This document shows, one piece after another, positions 1 through 5,837 of a DNA stretch of 7,317 nt. Position numbers and translations under genes: made by a program. Positions within the stretch are counted from its first letter, which is position 1, and each line of letters begins with the position of its first letter. The notes beneath the pieces are model-generated. The model was not told where the DNA came from and did no database searches. It was given only the letters and a program-made list of their open reading frames with translations. The DNA is from Acidobacteriota bacterium (GTDB lineage: Bacteria > Acidobacteriota > Terriglobia > Bryobacterales > Bryobacteraceae): assembly GCA_021788955.1 (NCBI GenBank), contig JAJYKC010000112.1, positions 1-7,317 of the forward strand, written 5' to 3'.

Positions 1-113
1 CCATCGAGCGGTACCGCCGCCAAATCCTTCGGATACCTGATCTCAAACTCGAGCGGCGCCGCCATCGCCGCCCCCGCCAACACCCACGCCGCCATCCAGG
101 CCCACCGCATCAT
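1..113 (-). CDS. 5' end of an exported protein of unknown function (partial, runs off the window)
   Basis: Reading the minus strand from an ATG-ATG pair at 113/110 gives 37 codons, open to the window edge. The product begins with a signal peptide (MMRWAWMAAWVLAGAAMAA, cleavage probably after A-M-A-A), followed by a mature start PLEFEIRYPKDLAAVPLDG. A GGAGG motif lies at 124-128 on the minus strand. It is 10 nt from the ATG at 113, 7 nt from an in-frame TTG at 116 and only 1 nt from an in-frame ATG at 122, so the exact start is uncertain. Codons end mostly in G (GCG, GTG, TTG), like the other minus-strand gene here. The mature N-terminus vaguely recalls the leading beta-strands of Solibacter-type secreted esterase-like proteins, but too little is present to assign a function. 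It is divergent from the receptor gene. Confidence 0.66.
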   Translation of the reverse strand, partial: MMRWAWMAAWVLAGAAMAAPLEFEIRYPKDLAAVPLD

Positions 114-177
114 CAAGCACATTCCTCCCTGTTACAGAATCCTAGCGGATTTCCCAACTCTCCCGATCCGTTTCGTA

Positions 178-183
178 TATAAT
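178..183 (+). promoter_or_regulatory. Candidate -10 box (TATAAT) of the receptor/deacetylase operon
   Basis: A perfect TATAAT lies in an AT-richer patch of the otherwise GC-rich 114-260 intergenic region, 77 bases before the receptor start. No convincing -35 hexamer is visible 16-18 bases upstream. Transcription from here would give a leader of about 70 nt containing a hairpin and the ribosome binding site. This is inferred from sequence only. Confidence 0.5.
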
Positions 184-202
184 CCCCACATAACTCACGG
201 CC

Positions 203-224
203 CGGTCGCCGGACCGCCGGACCG
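203..224 (+). repeat. GC-rich leader hairpin with an 8-bp tandem repeat
   Basis: An 8-bp unit, GCCGGACC, occurs twice in tandem at 208-223. CGGTC at 203-207 can pair with GACCG at 212-216 across a 4-nt loop, or with the second GACCG copy at 220-224. Two alternative stems are therefore possible in the 5' leader of the receptor mRNA, about 25 nt before the ribosome binding site. There is no following T-run, so it is not a rho-independent terminator. Whether it regulates anything is unknown. Confidence 0.35.
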
Positions 225-247
225 TCCCGGCTCATTTTCAGCCTTTT

Positions 248-254
248 GAGGGGG
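248..254 (+). promoter_or_regulatory. Ribosome binding site that fixes the receptor start
   Basis: GAGGGGG sits 6 nt before the ATG at 261. An in-frame TTG at 246 would place the start codon on top of this motif, so the ATG at 261 is the better start. That start also gives a clean signal peptide. Confidence 0.6.
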
Positions 255-260
255 TTTGTA

Positions 261-3200
261 ATGCGCATTTCACTTCGCGTTCTCGTTATCGCTGTCGCAA
301 TTTCTTTCGCTTCCCACGCGCTCCTGCGCGCCCAGGCCGTCTCCGGCAGCATCATCGGCACCATCACGGACCAAGCCGGCGCCGCCATCACGAACTCTAA
401 AGTCACCATAACGGACCGCGACCGCGGTACCGTCTTCAACACATCCACCAACGAATCCGGCAACTTCAGCCAAACCCACCTCCTCGCCGGCCACTACCGC
501 GTCCGCGTCGAGGCCGCCGGCTTCACGCCCTTCGAGGCCGACGCCGAAGTCCAGGTTGACGCCGACACCCGCGTGGACGCCTCCCTCAAAGTCGGCGCAG
601 CGCAAACCACAGTCACCGTCACCAGCGAATCCCCGCTGCTCAAAACCGACCGTTCCGATATCAGCACCACCTTCACTTCCCACGAAGTCGAAGAACTTCC
701 CATCCTCGACCGCAACCTCACTTCCCTCCTCCTTGTCGTCCCCGGCGCCCAGCTCAACTCCTGGCAGCACGCCGCCAGCGAAAATCCGCAAGCTGGATTC
801 CAGATCAACGTCAACGGCCAGTTTTTCACCGCCAACGGCTTCTTCCTCGACGGCACCGAAAACGAATCCTCGATCCTCGGCATCGCCGTAATCAATCCGA
901 ACCTCGACTCGCTCCAGGACTTCAAAATCACCACCAGTAACTACGACGCCGAGTTCGGCTCCGTCTCCGGCGCGCTGCTGCAAGGCACCACCAAGAGCGG
1001 CACCAACCAGATCCACGGCACGCTCTTCGAATACCTGCGCAATAACATCGCCAACGCCAGCGACCATTTCACCGGCCTCAACCAGCCGCTGCGTTGGAAT
1101 CAGTTCGGCGGCTCCATCGGCGGCCCAATCGTCAAAGACAAACTCTTCGCGTTCTTCGACTATCAGGGCACGCGCCGCATCGACGGCGGCTCCCTCATCA
1201 CCACCGTCCCCACCGCCGCCGAACGCTCCGGCGACCTCAGCGGTCTCCTCGGCAACTACATCTGCGCCGACGGCTCCGTCTCCGGCTCCCGCTGCGCGAA
1301 TCCCGCCATGGTCACCACCACCCAAAACACGCAGGTTCCCGCCCAGGCCGGCATGGTATTCAACCCCAACACCGGCGACCCCAACACCGGCAACGGCCGC
1401 CAGGTTTACTCCACCAACGGGCAAGTGAACGTCATCCCCGTCGCCGCTCCCATGGCGAACATCCTCAAATACCTTCCGATGCCTAACTACGGCAACGGTA
1501 TTTACAACAATTACATCTCCGGCCAGTCGCAAGTCTTCAACGTCGACCAATACGACGGCCGCGTCGACTATACGATCTCTTCCAGCACCCACGCCTTCGG
1601 CCGCTACACCATCGCCGACTTCAACCGCTTCTCCCCCGGCGCCTTCGGCCTTGAAGCCGGCGGGCCCTCCGCCTTCGGCTTCGCCGGCTCCGCGCTCGAC
1701 CGCAATCAAAGCGCCGCCGCCGGCATCGACCACGCCTTCAGCCCCACCCTCATCGCCGAATTCCGCATGGGCTTCTACCGCTACCGCGTCCGCACTCAAC
1801 CCAACGGAGTCGGCACCACTCCGGCCACCGACGCCGGCCTCCCTGGCCTCAACACCGGCACCGTAGCCACCAGCGGCATGCCCGCCTTCTACGTCAACGG
1901 CAACGGCGGCTTCGACTTCGGTTACGCACTCGGCGTCAACCAGTGCAACTGCCCGCTGAAGGAAACCGAAAACCAGTTCCAGTGGGTCAACATCTGGACC
2001 AAACAGACCGGCAACCACACCATCAAATGGGGCGCCGACCTTCGCCGCCTCCAGAACCAGCGCCTCCCCAGCGACAGCCATCGCTCCGGCGAAATCACCT
2101 TCAACGACAGCTCCACCGGCAGCCCCGAACTCGACGCCCTCGCCAACGGCAACGCCAGCACCGGCGCCGCCCTCGGCTCCTTCCTCCTCGGCCAACCCTC
2201 TAACTTCGCCCGTTACTTCACCCCGCCCGGACTCTATCCCGGCATCCGCGAAACCCGCCTCTTCTTCTTCATCCAGGACACCTGGCGCATCACTCCCAAA
2301 CTTACTCTCGACTACGGCCTCCGCTGGGAAGATTACTTACCCCAAACCGCCGCCCAGCCCGGTGGCGCCGGCAGCTTCGATCCCGCCACCGGCGACGTTC
2401 TCGCCGCCGGCATCGGCACCGTGCCCTTGAACGTCGGCATCGTCCCCTACAACCTCGACTTCGCCCCCCGCCTCGGCATCGCCTACCAGGCAACCCCGAA
2501 TACCGTCCTCCGCGCGGGTTACGGCGTCAGCTATAACCCCGCGGGCCTCGGCTCCGTCTTCGGCCAGGGTTTCGACTACGATCCCCCCATCCTCCTGCCC
2601 CAATCCGTCAACCAGAACAGCCCGTACACACCAGCCTTCAACCTCCTGAACGGACCGCCGCCTATCCCCTCGCCCGTAATTCCGCCCAGCGGCCGCTATC
2701 CGCTCCCCGACGGCCTCAGCGTCTACTACTTCGTCAACCCGCTCAATTCCTACCGCATCCCCGAAGTCGAATTCTGGAACGCCACCATCCAGCACCAGTT
2801 CAGCTCCACCCTCGCCCTCGAGGTCGCCTACGTCGGCAACGTCGGCCGCCATTTGTACGAAAACCCCAACATGAACCAGGCCATCCCCGGCCCAGGCAGT
2901 TACGACTCCCGCCGGCCTTACTACAACCTGTATGGCCTCGAACAGCCTCTCTATGCCGTTTGTAACTGCGACACTTCCAATTACAACGCCATGCAGGTTA
3001 AGTTACAGAAACGCCTCTCCCACGGCCTCGATTTCTTACTCACTTACAGTTACTCGAAAGCCCTGGGCAACTCCGAAGGCGGCGGCGGCTGGGACAATAA
3101 CTACAACATCGCCGCCAGCTACGGCCCCATGAGCTGGGACCACACCCAGGCCGTCACCATGACGCATAACTGGGATCTCCCCTTCGGCAAAGGCCAACAC

Positions 3201-3683
3201 TTCGATTTCCACAACAACCGCGTCCTCGACGCGATCGCCGGCGGCTGGCGCTTCTCCGGCGTCACCACCATCCTCAGCGGCGCGCCCTTCAGCCCCTTCG
3301 TCGCCAATGCCCCGCTGCTCAACGCCGACTTCAACAGCGTCCGCGCCGATATCATCGGCAACCCCAACGTCAGCAACCCCAACGCCAACCTCTGGTTTAA
3401 CCCCGCCGCGTTCACCGAGCCCCAACAGCCCTACCGCGACGGCACCGCCAGCCGCGACTCCCTCCGCGGCCCGGGCATGTTTGAAGCTAACTGGTCGCTG
3501 TCCAAGGAATTCTTCCTCACCGAGACGAAAGTCCTCGAACTGCGCTGGGAGACTTTCAACACCTTCAACTACACCAACCTCGCCAATCCGGCCAACACCA
3601 TCGACGTCTCCGGCGCCGGCCAGATCACCGCGACCCAGACCCCGATGCGCGAGATGCAATTCGGTTTACACTTCTCTTTCTGA
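261..3683 (+). CDS. Oar-like TonB-dependent outer-membrane receptor with carboxypeptidase-regulatory domain
   Basis: This 1140-residue protein is a large outer-membrane beta-barrel transporter-like protein of the kind expanded in Acidobacteriota. Residues 1-24 form a signal peptide (MRISLRVLVIAVAISFASHA, then cleavage near LLRAQA). Residues 27-112 form a carboxypeptidase-regulatory-like beta-sandwich (GTITDQAGAAI, then ESGNF and GHYRVRVEAAGF). Residues 124-260 resemble the plug domain (LDGTENES at 196-203, SGTNQIHGTLFEYLRN at 246-261). The remainder is barrel, rich in aromatic, Asn and Gly residues, and ends in FGLHFSF with the terminal Phe typical of BAM-inserted barrels. No clear TonB box is visible. 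Three cysteine pairs occur (335/345, 562/564, 901/903), the last two as CNC. The ligand cannot be deduced. The next gene starts 2 bp after the stop, so the two are probably co-transcribed. Codons strongly favour C in third position, which creates long antisense shadow frames. Confidence 0.92.
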   Translation: MRISLRVLVIAVAISFASHALLRAQAVSGSIIGTITDQAGAAITNSKVTITDRDRGTVFNTSTNESGNFSQTHLLAGHYRVRVEAAGFTPFEADAEVQVDADTRVDASLKVGAAQTTVTVTSESPLLKTDRSDISTTFTSHEVEELPILDRNLTSLLLVVPGAQLNSWQHAASENPQAGFQINVNGQFFTANGFFLDGTENESSILGIAVINPNLDSLQDFKITTSNYDAEFGSVSGALLQGTTKSGTNQIHGTLFEYLRNNIANASDHFTGLNQPLRWNQFGGSIGGPIVKDKLFAFFDYQGTRRIDGGSLITTVPTAAERSGDLSGLLGNYICADGSVSGSRCANPAMVTTTQNTQVPAQAGMVFNPNTGDPNTGNGRQVYSTNGQVNVIPVAAPMANILKYLPMPNYGNGIYNNYISGQSQVFNVDQYDGRVDYTISSSTHAFGRYTIADFNRFSPGAFGLEAGGPSAFGFAGSALDRNQSAAAGIDHAFSPTLIAEFRMGFYRYRVRTQPNGVGTTPATDAGLPGLNTGTVATSGMPAFYVNGNGGFDFGYALGVNQCNCPLKETENQFQWVNIWTKQTGNHTIKWGADLRRLQNQRLPSDSHRSGEITFNDSSTGSPELDALANGNASTGAALGSFLLGQPSNFARYFTPPGLYPGIRETRLFFFIQDTWRITPKLTLDYGLRWEDYLPQTAAQPGGAGSFDPATGDVLAAGIGTVPLNVGIVPYNLDFAPRLGIAYQATPNTVLRAGYGVSYNPAGLGSVFGQGFDYDPPILLPQSVNQNSPYTPAFNLLNGPPPIPSPVIPPSGRYPLPDGLSVYYFVNPLNSYRIPEVEFWNATIQHQFSSTLALEVAYVGNVGRHLYENPNMNQAIPGPGSYDSRRPYYNLYGLEQPLYAVCNCDTSNYNAMQVKLQKRLSHGLDFLLTYSYSKALGNSEGGGGWDNNYNIAASYGPMSWDHTQAVTMTHNWDLPFGKGQHFDFHNNRVLDAIAGGWRFSGVTTILSGAPFSPFVANAPLLNADFNSVRADIIGNPNVSNPNANLWFNPAAFTEPQQPYRDGTASRDSLRGPGMFEANWSLSKEFFLTETKVLELRWETFNTFNYTNLANPANTIDVSGAGQITATQTPMREMQFGLHFSF
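1364..1393 (+). repeat. 15-bp tandem duplication inside the receptor gene
   Basis: Two copies of CCCCAACACCGGC followed by GA or AA lie head to tail and differ at one position of 15. They encode PNTGD-PNTGN in frame, in a predicted surface loop of the barrel. This looks like a small in-frame duplication or slippage event that does not disturb the reading frame. Confidence 0.5.
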
Positions 3684-3685
3684 CC

Positions 3686-5056
3686 ATGACCATCTCTCGC
3701 CTGCTTCTCCCGCTCTGCGCCGCGCTGTCTTTCGCCGCCGCCGGCTCGATCCCCACCGAGCCCGCCACGCCGCCGCCCGACGCACGCTACAAAGCCGACA
3801 TCCTCGTCATCGTCGCCCACCCGGACGATGAAACCGAGATCGGCACGTATCTCGCCCGCGCCGTCTTCGACGAGCACAAGCGCGTCGCCGTCATCTTCGG
3901 CACCCGCGGCAACAGCGGCGGCAACTCGGTCGGCATGGAGCAGGCCGCCGCCCTCGGCACGGTCCGCGAAATCGAAGCCCGCCGCGCCCTCGCCACGCTC
4001 GGCATCTTCGACGTCTGGTTCCTCGGCGGCCCCGACACCCCCAGCCAGGACGTCCTCAATTCGCTGGAAACCTGGAACCACGGCAACGCCCTCTGGCAGG
4101 CCGTCCGCCTCGTCCGCCTCACCCGGCCCTCCGTCATCCTGACCTGGCTTCCGCTCTACGCGGCGGGCGAAAACCACGGCGACCACCAGGCCGCCTCCGT
4201 CATCGCCACCGAAGCCTTCGACCTCGCCGGCGACCCCACCGTCTTCCCCGAACAAGTCGCCCCGCCCCGCGACCGCGACGACATCGGCAACCTCACCGAA
4301 GGCCTCCACCCCTGGCAGCCCGAAAAACTCTATTACTTCTCCGACGCCAACCATCACGACTTCATGGAAGGCAAAGGCCCCACTTACTCCAGCCTCGATA
4401 ACTCACCCTCCCAGCACAAGTCCTACGCCGAGCTCGCCACCATCGAGATGAGTAAGCACCTCACCCAGGGCGACAGCGGCCAGATCGCCGCCAAGGCGCT
4501 GCGCGATCACAACTACAGCATCTTCGCTGACCCCAGCCGCCTCATCTTCGCAAAGTCCCACGTGCCCTCCGGAGTAACGGACGGCGTGTTCCAGGGCGTC
4601 GTGCCCGGCCCCATCCCCTTCGCCCCCTCGCCCGGTTACCACGCGCAACCTTCCCACGGCCTGACTGCCGAACTCGGCGGACCCTGGGCCTTCTACAAGC
4701 TTTTCTGGGCCGCCCACGGCCTCGGCGACCCCACGTCCCTCCTCGCCACGCCCGAGGTCAACGTCAGCGCCGGCCAACCCCTCCACATCCCCGTCCTCAT
4801 TCACAACAACACGGGCGACAACCTCCCGGTGACGCTAACTCTCGCGACCCCGGCCAACTGGCAAACCCACCGCGGCCCCGGCATCTACCCCGCCGCCCCA
4901 GCCGAAGACACGCCCGCCGAACTCTTCCTCACCGCCCCGCCCACGACGCCCGAGGCCGTCTGGCAAACCATCACCATCAACCTGACCACCCCCGGCCACG
5001 CTCCGATCCACCTGCCCCTGCGCGTGAACCTCTCGCCGGGATCCATGCCACAGTAA
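3686..5056 (+). CDS. Exported PIG-L family zinc N-deacetylase with C-terminal beta-sandwich domain
   Basis: The 456-residue product belongs to the PIG-L/LmbE deacetylase family, zinc hydrolases that remove acetyl groups from N-acetylated sugars or similar amides. A signal peptide covers residues 1-20 (MTISRLLLPLCAALSFAAAG). The catalytic domain opens with ILVIVAHPDDE. By family analogy H45 and D48 bind zinc and D47 is the general base. The second motif HGDH (164-167) supplies the third zinc ligand, H167. Substrate specificity is not evident. Residues ~357-450 look like an Ig-like or NEW3-type beta-sandwich (VNVSAGQPLHIPVLIHNNTG), often a binding or spacer domain in secreted enzymes. The start lies 2 bp after the receptor stop, with no Shine-Dalgarno-like sequence in the preceding 20 bases, which suggests termination-reinitiation coupling. 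All key residues are present, so it is probably active in the periplasm or outside the cell. Confidence 0.9.
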   Translation: MTISRLLLPLCAALSFAAAGSIPTEPATPPPDARYKADILVIVAHPDDETEIGTYLARAVFDEHKRVAVIFGTRGNSGGNSVGMEQAAALGTVREIEARRALATLGIFDVWFLGGPDTPSQDVLNSLETWNHGNALWQAVRLVRLTRPSVILTWLPLYAAGENHGDHQAASVIATEAFDLAGDPTVFPEQVAPPRDRDDIGNLTEGLHPWQPEKLYYFSDANHHDFMEGKGPTYSSLDNSPSQHKSYAELATIEMSKHLTQGDSGQIAAKALRDHNYSIFADPSRLIFAKSHVPSGVTDGVFQGVVPGPIPFAPSPGYHAQPSHGLTAELGGPWAFYKLFWAAHGLGDPTSLLATPEVNVSAGQPLHIPVLIHNNTGDNLPVTLTLATPANWQTHRGPGIYPAAPAEDTPAELFLTAPPTTPEAVWQTITINLTTPGHAPIHLPLRVNLSPGSMPQ

Positions 5057-5057
5057 G

Positions 5058-5071
5058 GAGCTGAAAAGCTC
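5058..5071 (+). other. Small GAAA-loop hairpin right after the deacetylase stop
   Basis: GAGCT (5058-5062) and AGCTC (5067-5071) form a perfect 5-bp stem closed by a GAAA tetraloop, one base after the stop codon. No T-tract follows, so it does not look like an intrinsic terminator. It could stabilise the mRNA 3' side, or it may be chance within the decayed antitoxin 5' region. Confidence 0.25.
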
Positions 5072-5265
5072 GCGCGGTCCTGGTCGACTCGCTCATCGAA
5101 AGCCCCGACCCCACAACTGACTTGGCCGCCGAAGAAGCCTGGCGAGCGGAAGTTCTCCGCCGCCTCGCTGAAATTGACTCCGGAGCCATTTCGCTCCTCC
5201 CTTGGGACGAAGCCCGCCGCCTCGCCGCACGTCTCAAGCGGGACTTCCCTCACCCTTGCCCATAG
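5065..5265 (+). pseudogene. Remnant of a PF09720-type addiction-module antitoxin (5' end lost)
   Basis: This frame, just after the deacetylase, encodes 66 residues ending at a TAG at 5263-5265. It contains RAVLVDSLIES, then EEAWRAEVLRRLAEIDSG, then LLPWDEARR. These are hallmarks of the C-terminal three quarters of the 'putative addiction module component' antitoxins, which normally precede a RelE/ParE-type toxin and are about 75-80 residues long. A TGA at 5062-5064 closes the frame upstream. No ATG, GTG or plausible TTG start precedes the conserved part, and the first 15-20 residues are missing. No toxin gene follows, because the convergent DUF4188 gene occupies that space. It is therefore read as a truncated, start-less relic. 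The conserved block is intact, so the loss may be recent, or an undetected frameshift near 5062-5075 may be hiding the start. The tail overlaps the 3' end of the minus-strand gene. Confidence 0.72.
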
Positions 5266-5797
5266 ATCTCCGCCTCCGTAACCCCCTCCGCCCCTTTCGT
5301 CTCCCCCGCCAACCCGCCCCGCTGGCGCGCCGAAAACATCGCCCCGCGCGCGGCCTGCCTCGGAGCGAACCGCCCCACCCCGTCGGCGTGCTCATGTCCA
5401 CATACACCGCTTCAATCCCGCCGCGCCGGAAGTAAGTCTCGTGCCAGAACCCCGTGCCCCCGTTGTCCTTCAAGAACGATCGCCACCACGTCAAATGCGG
5501 CTCGGACCGCGCCCACGCTTCCAGCGCGTCGAAGTCCCGCCAGTATTGCCGCATCCCCACATGACGCAGCGAATACAGAACGCTCTCATGCAGCAGCAAC
5601 CCGTCCGGCTTCGCCTCCACCGCCGCCGCAATCTTCGGTCCCATCCCTAGCAACGTCTTGAGTCCCGTCACGACGTTCACCCGCATCCCCAGGTAAATCA
5701 CCACCAGTTCCGGATACCCGGAAAGGTCGACCGTTTCCCGGATCGCCCGTTTTTCGACGCCACCCTCCTTCCTCGCAGGATACTCCCCACCCCGCAT
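5234..5797 (-). CDS. DUF4188 (monooxygenase-like) family protein with a probable one-base frameshift near its 3' end
   Basis: Starting at the ATG at 5797, residues ~20-135 match the DUF4188 pattern: VVIYLGMRVN (32-41), LLLHES, MRQYWRDFDALEAWAR (82-97), then FWHETYFRRGGIEAVYVDM (117-135). The family has a ferredoxin-like alpha+beta barrel fold related to small heme- or cofactor-free monooxygenases. Its biochemical role is not established. From residue 141 the literal frame turns into an Arg/Gly-rich tail ending at 5234. In the neighbouring frame the sequence continues as VGRFAPRQAARGAMFSARQR and ends VTEAEIYGQG with a stop at 5250-5252, a far more natural C-terminus. One extra G in the G-runs at 5373-5381 would join the two and give about 182 residues. 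So the gene is either recently frameshifted or carries a sequencing error. The start is uncertain: GGGAGGG abuts the ATG, whereas a strong AGGAAGGAGG lies further inside without an in-frame start behind it. Confidence 0.8.
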   Translation of the reverse strand: MRGGEYPARKEGGVEKRAIRETVDLSGYPELVVIYLGMRVNVVTGLKTLLGMGPKIAAAVEAKPDGLLLHESVLYSLRHVGMRQYWRDFDALEAWARSEPHLTWWRSFLKDNGGTGFWHETYFRRGGIEAVYVDMSTPTGWGGSLRGRPRAGRCFRRASGAGWRGRRKGRRGLRRRRSMGKGEGSPA

Positions 5798-5808
5798 CCC
5801 TCCCAACT

Positions 5809-5817
5809 TGGTACACT
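5809..5817 (+). promoter_or_regulatory. Candidate extended -10 box of the BACON-domain gene
   Basis: TGGTACACT fits an extended -10 element (TGn followed by TACACT, 4 of 6 to TATAAT) in the 40-bp gap between the divergent DUF4188 and BACON-protein genes. It would place transcription start a few bases before the ribosome binding site. No clear -35 is visible, as is common with extended -10 promoters. It is a weak but well-placed candidate. Confidence 0.4.
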
Positions 5818-5823
5818 CGCCGC

Positions 5824-5830
5824 AAAGGGG
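5824..5830 (+). promoter_or_regulatory. Ribosome binding site of the BACON-domain gene
   Basis: AAAGGGG is located 7 nt before the ATG at 5838. This supports that start, which also gives a full signal peptide. Confidence 0.5.
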
Positions 5831-5837
5831 TTCCCTG

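Noticed and set aside
246..260. TTG at 246 as the receptor start
   Set aside because: It overlaps the Shine-Dalgarno motif at 248-254 and has no ribosome binding site of its own. The ATG at 261 fits better.
270..2195. Long 641-codon open frame antisense to the receptor gene
   Set aside because: It is the mirror of GCC/GGC/CTC-rich codons. The product is almost only Gly, Ala, Val, Glu and Asp, without a signal peptide or known motif, whereas the plus-strand frame encodes a clear receptor.
3569..4357. 262-codon antisense frame over the receptor end and the start of the deacetylase
   Set aside because: It has the same compositional shadow, and it spans two unrelated real genes on the opposite strand.
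5058..5071. GAAA-loop hairpin as a rho-independent terminator for the receptor/deacetylase operon
   Set aside because: The stem is only 5 bp and is followed by CGCGCGG rather than a T-run.
5202..5435. 77-codon plus-strand frame starting MGRSPPPRRTSQ
   Set aside because: It is an Arg/Pro-rich shadow of the antitoxin tail and of the DUF4188 gene on the other strand, with no supporting motif or ribosome binding site.
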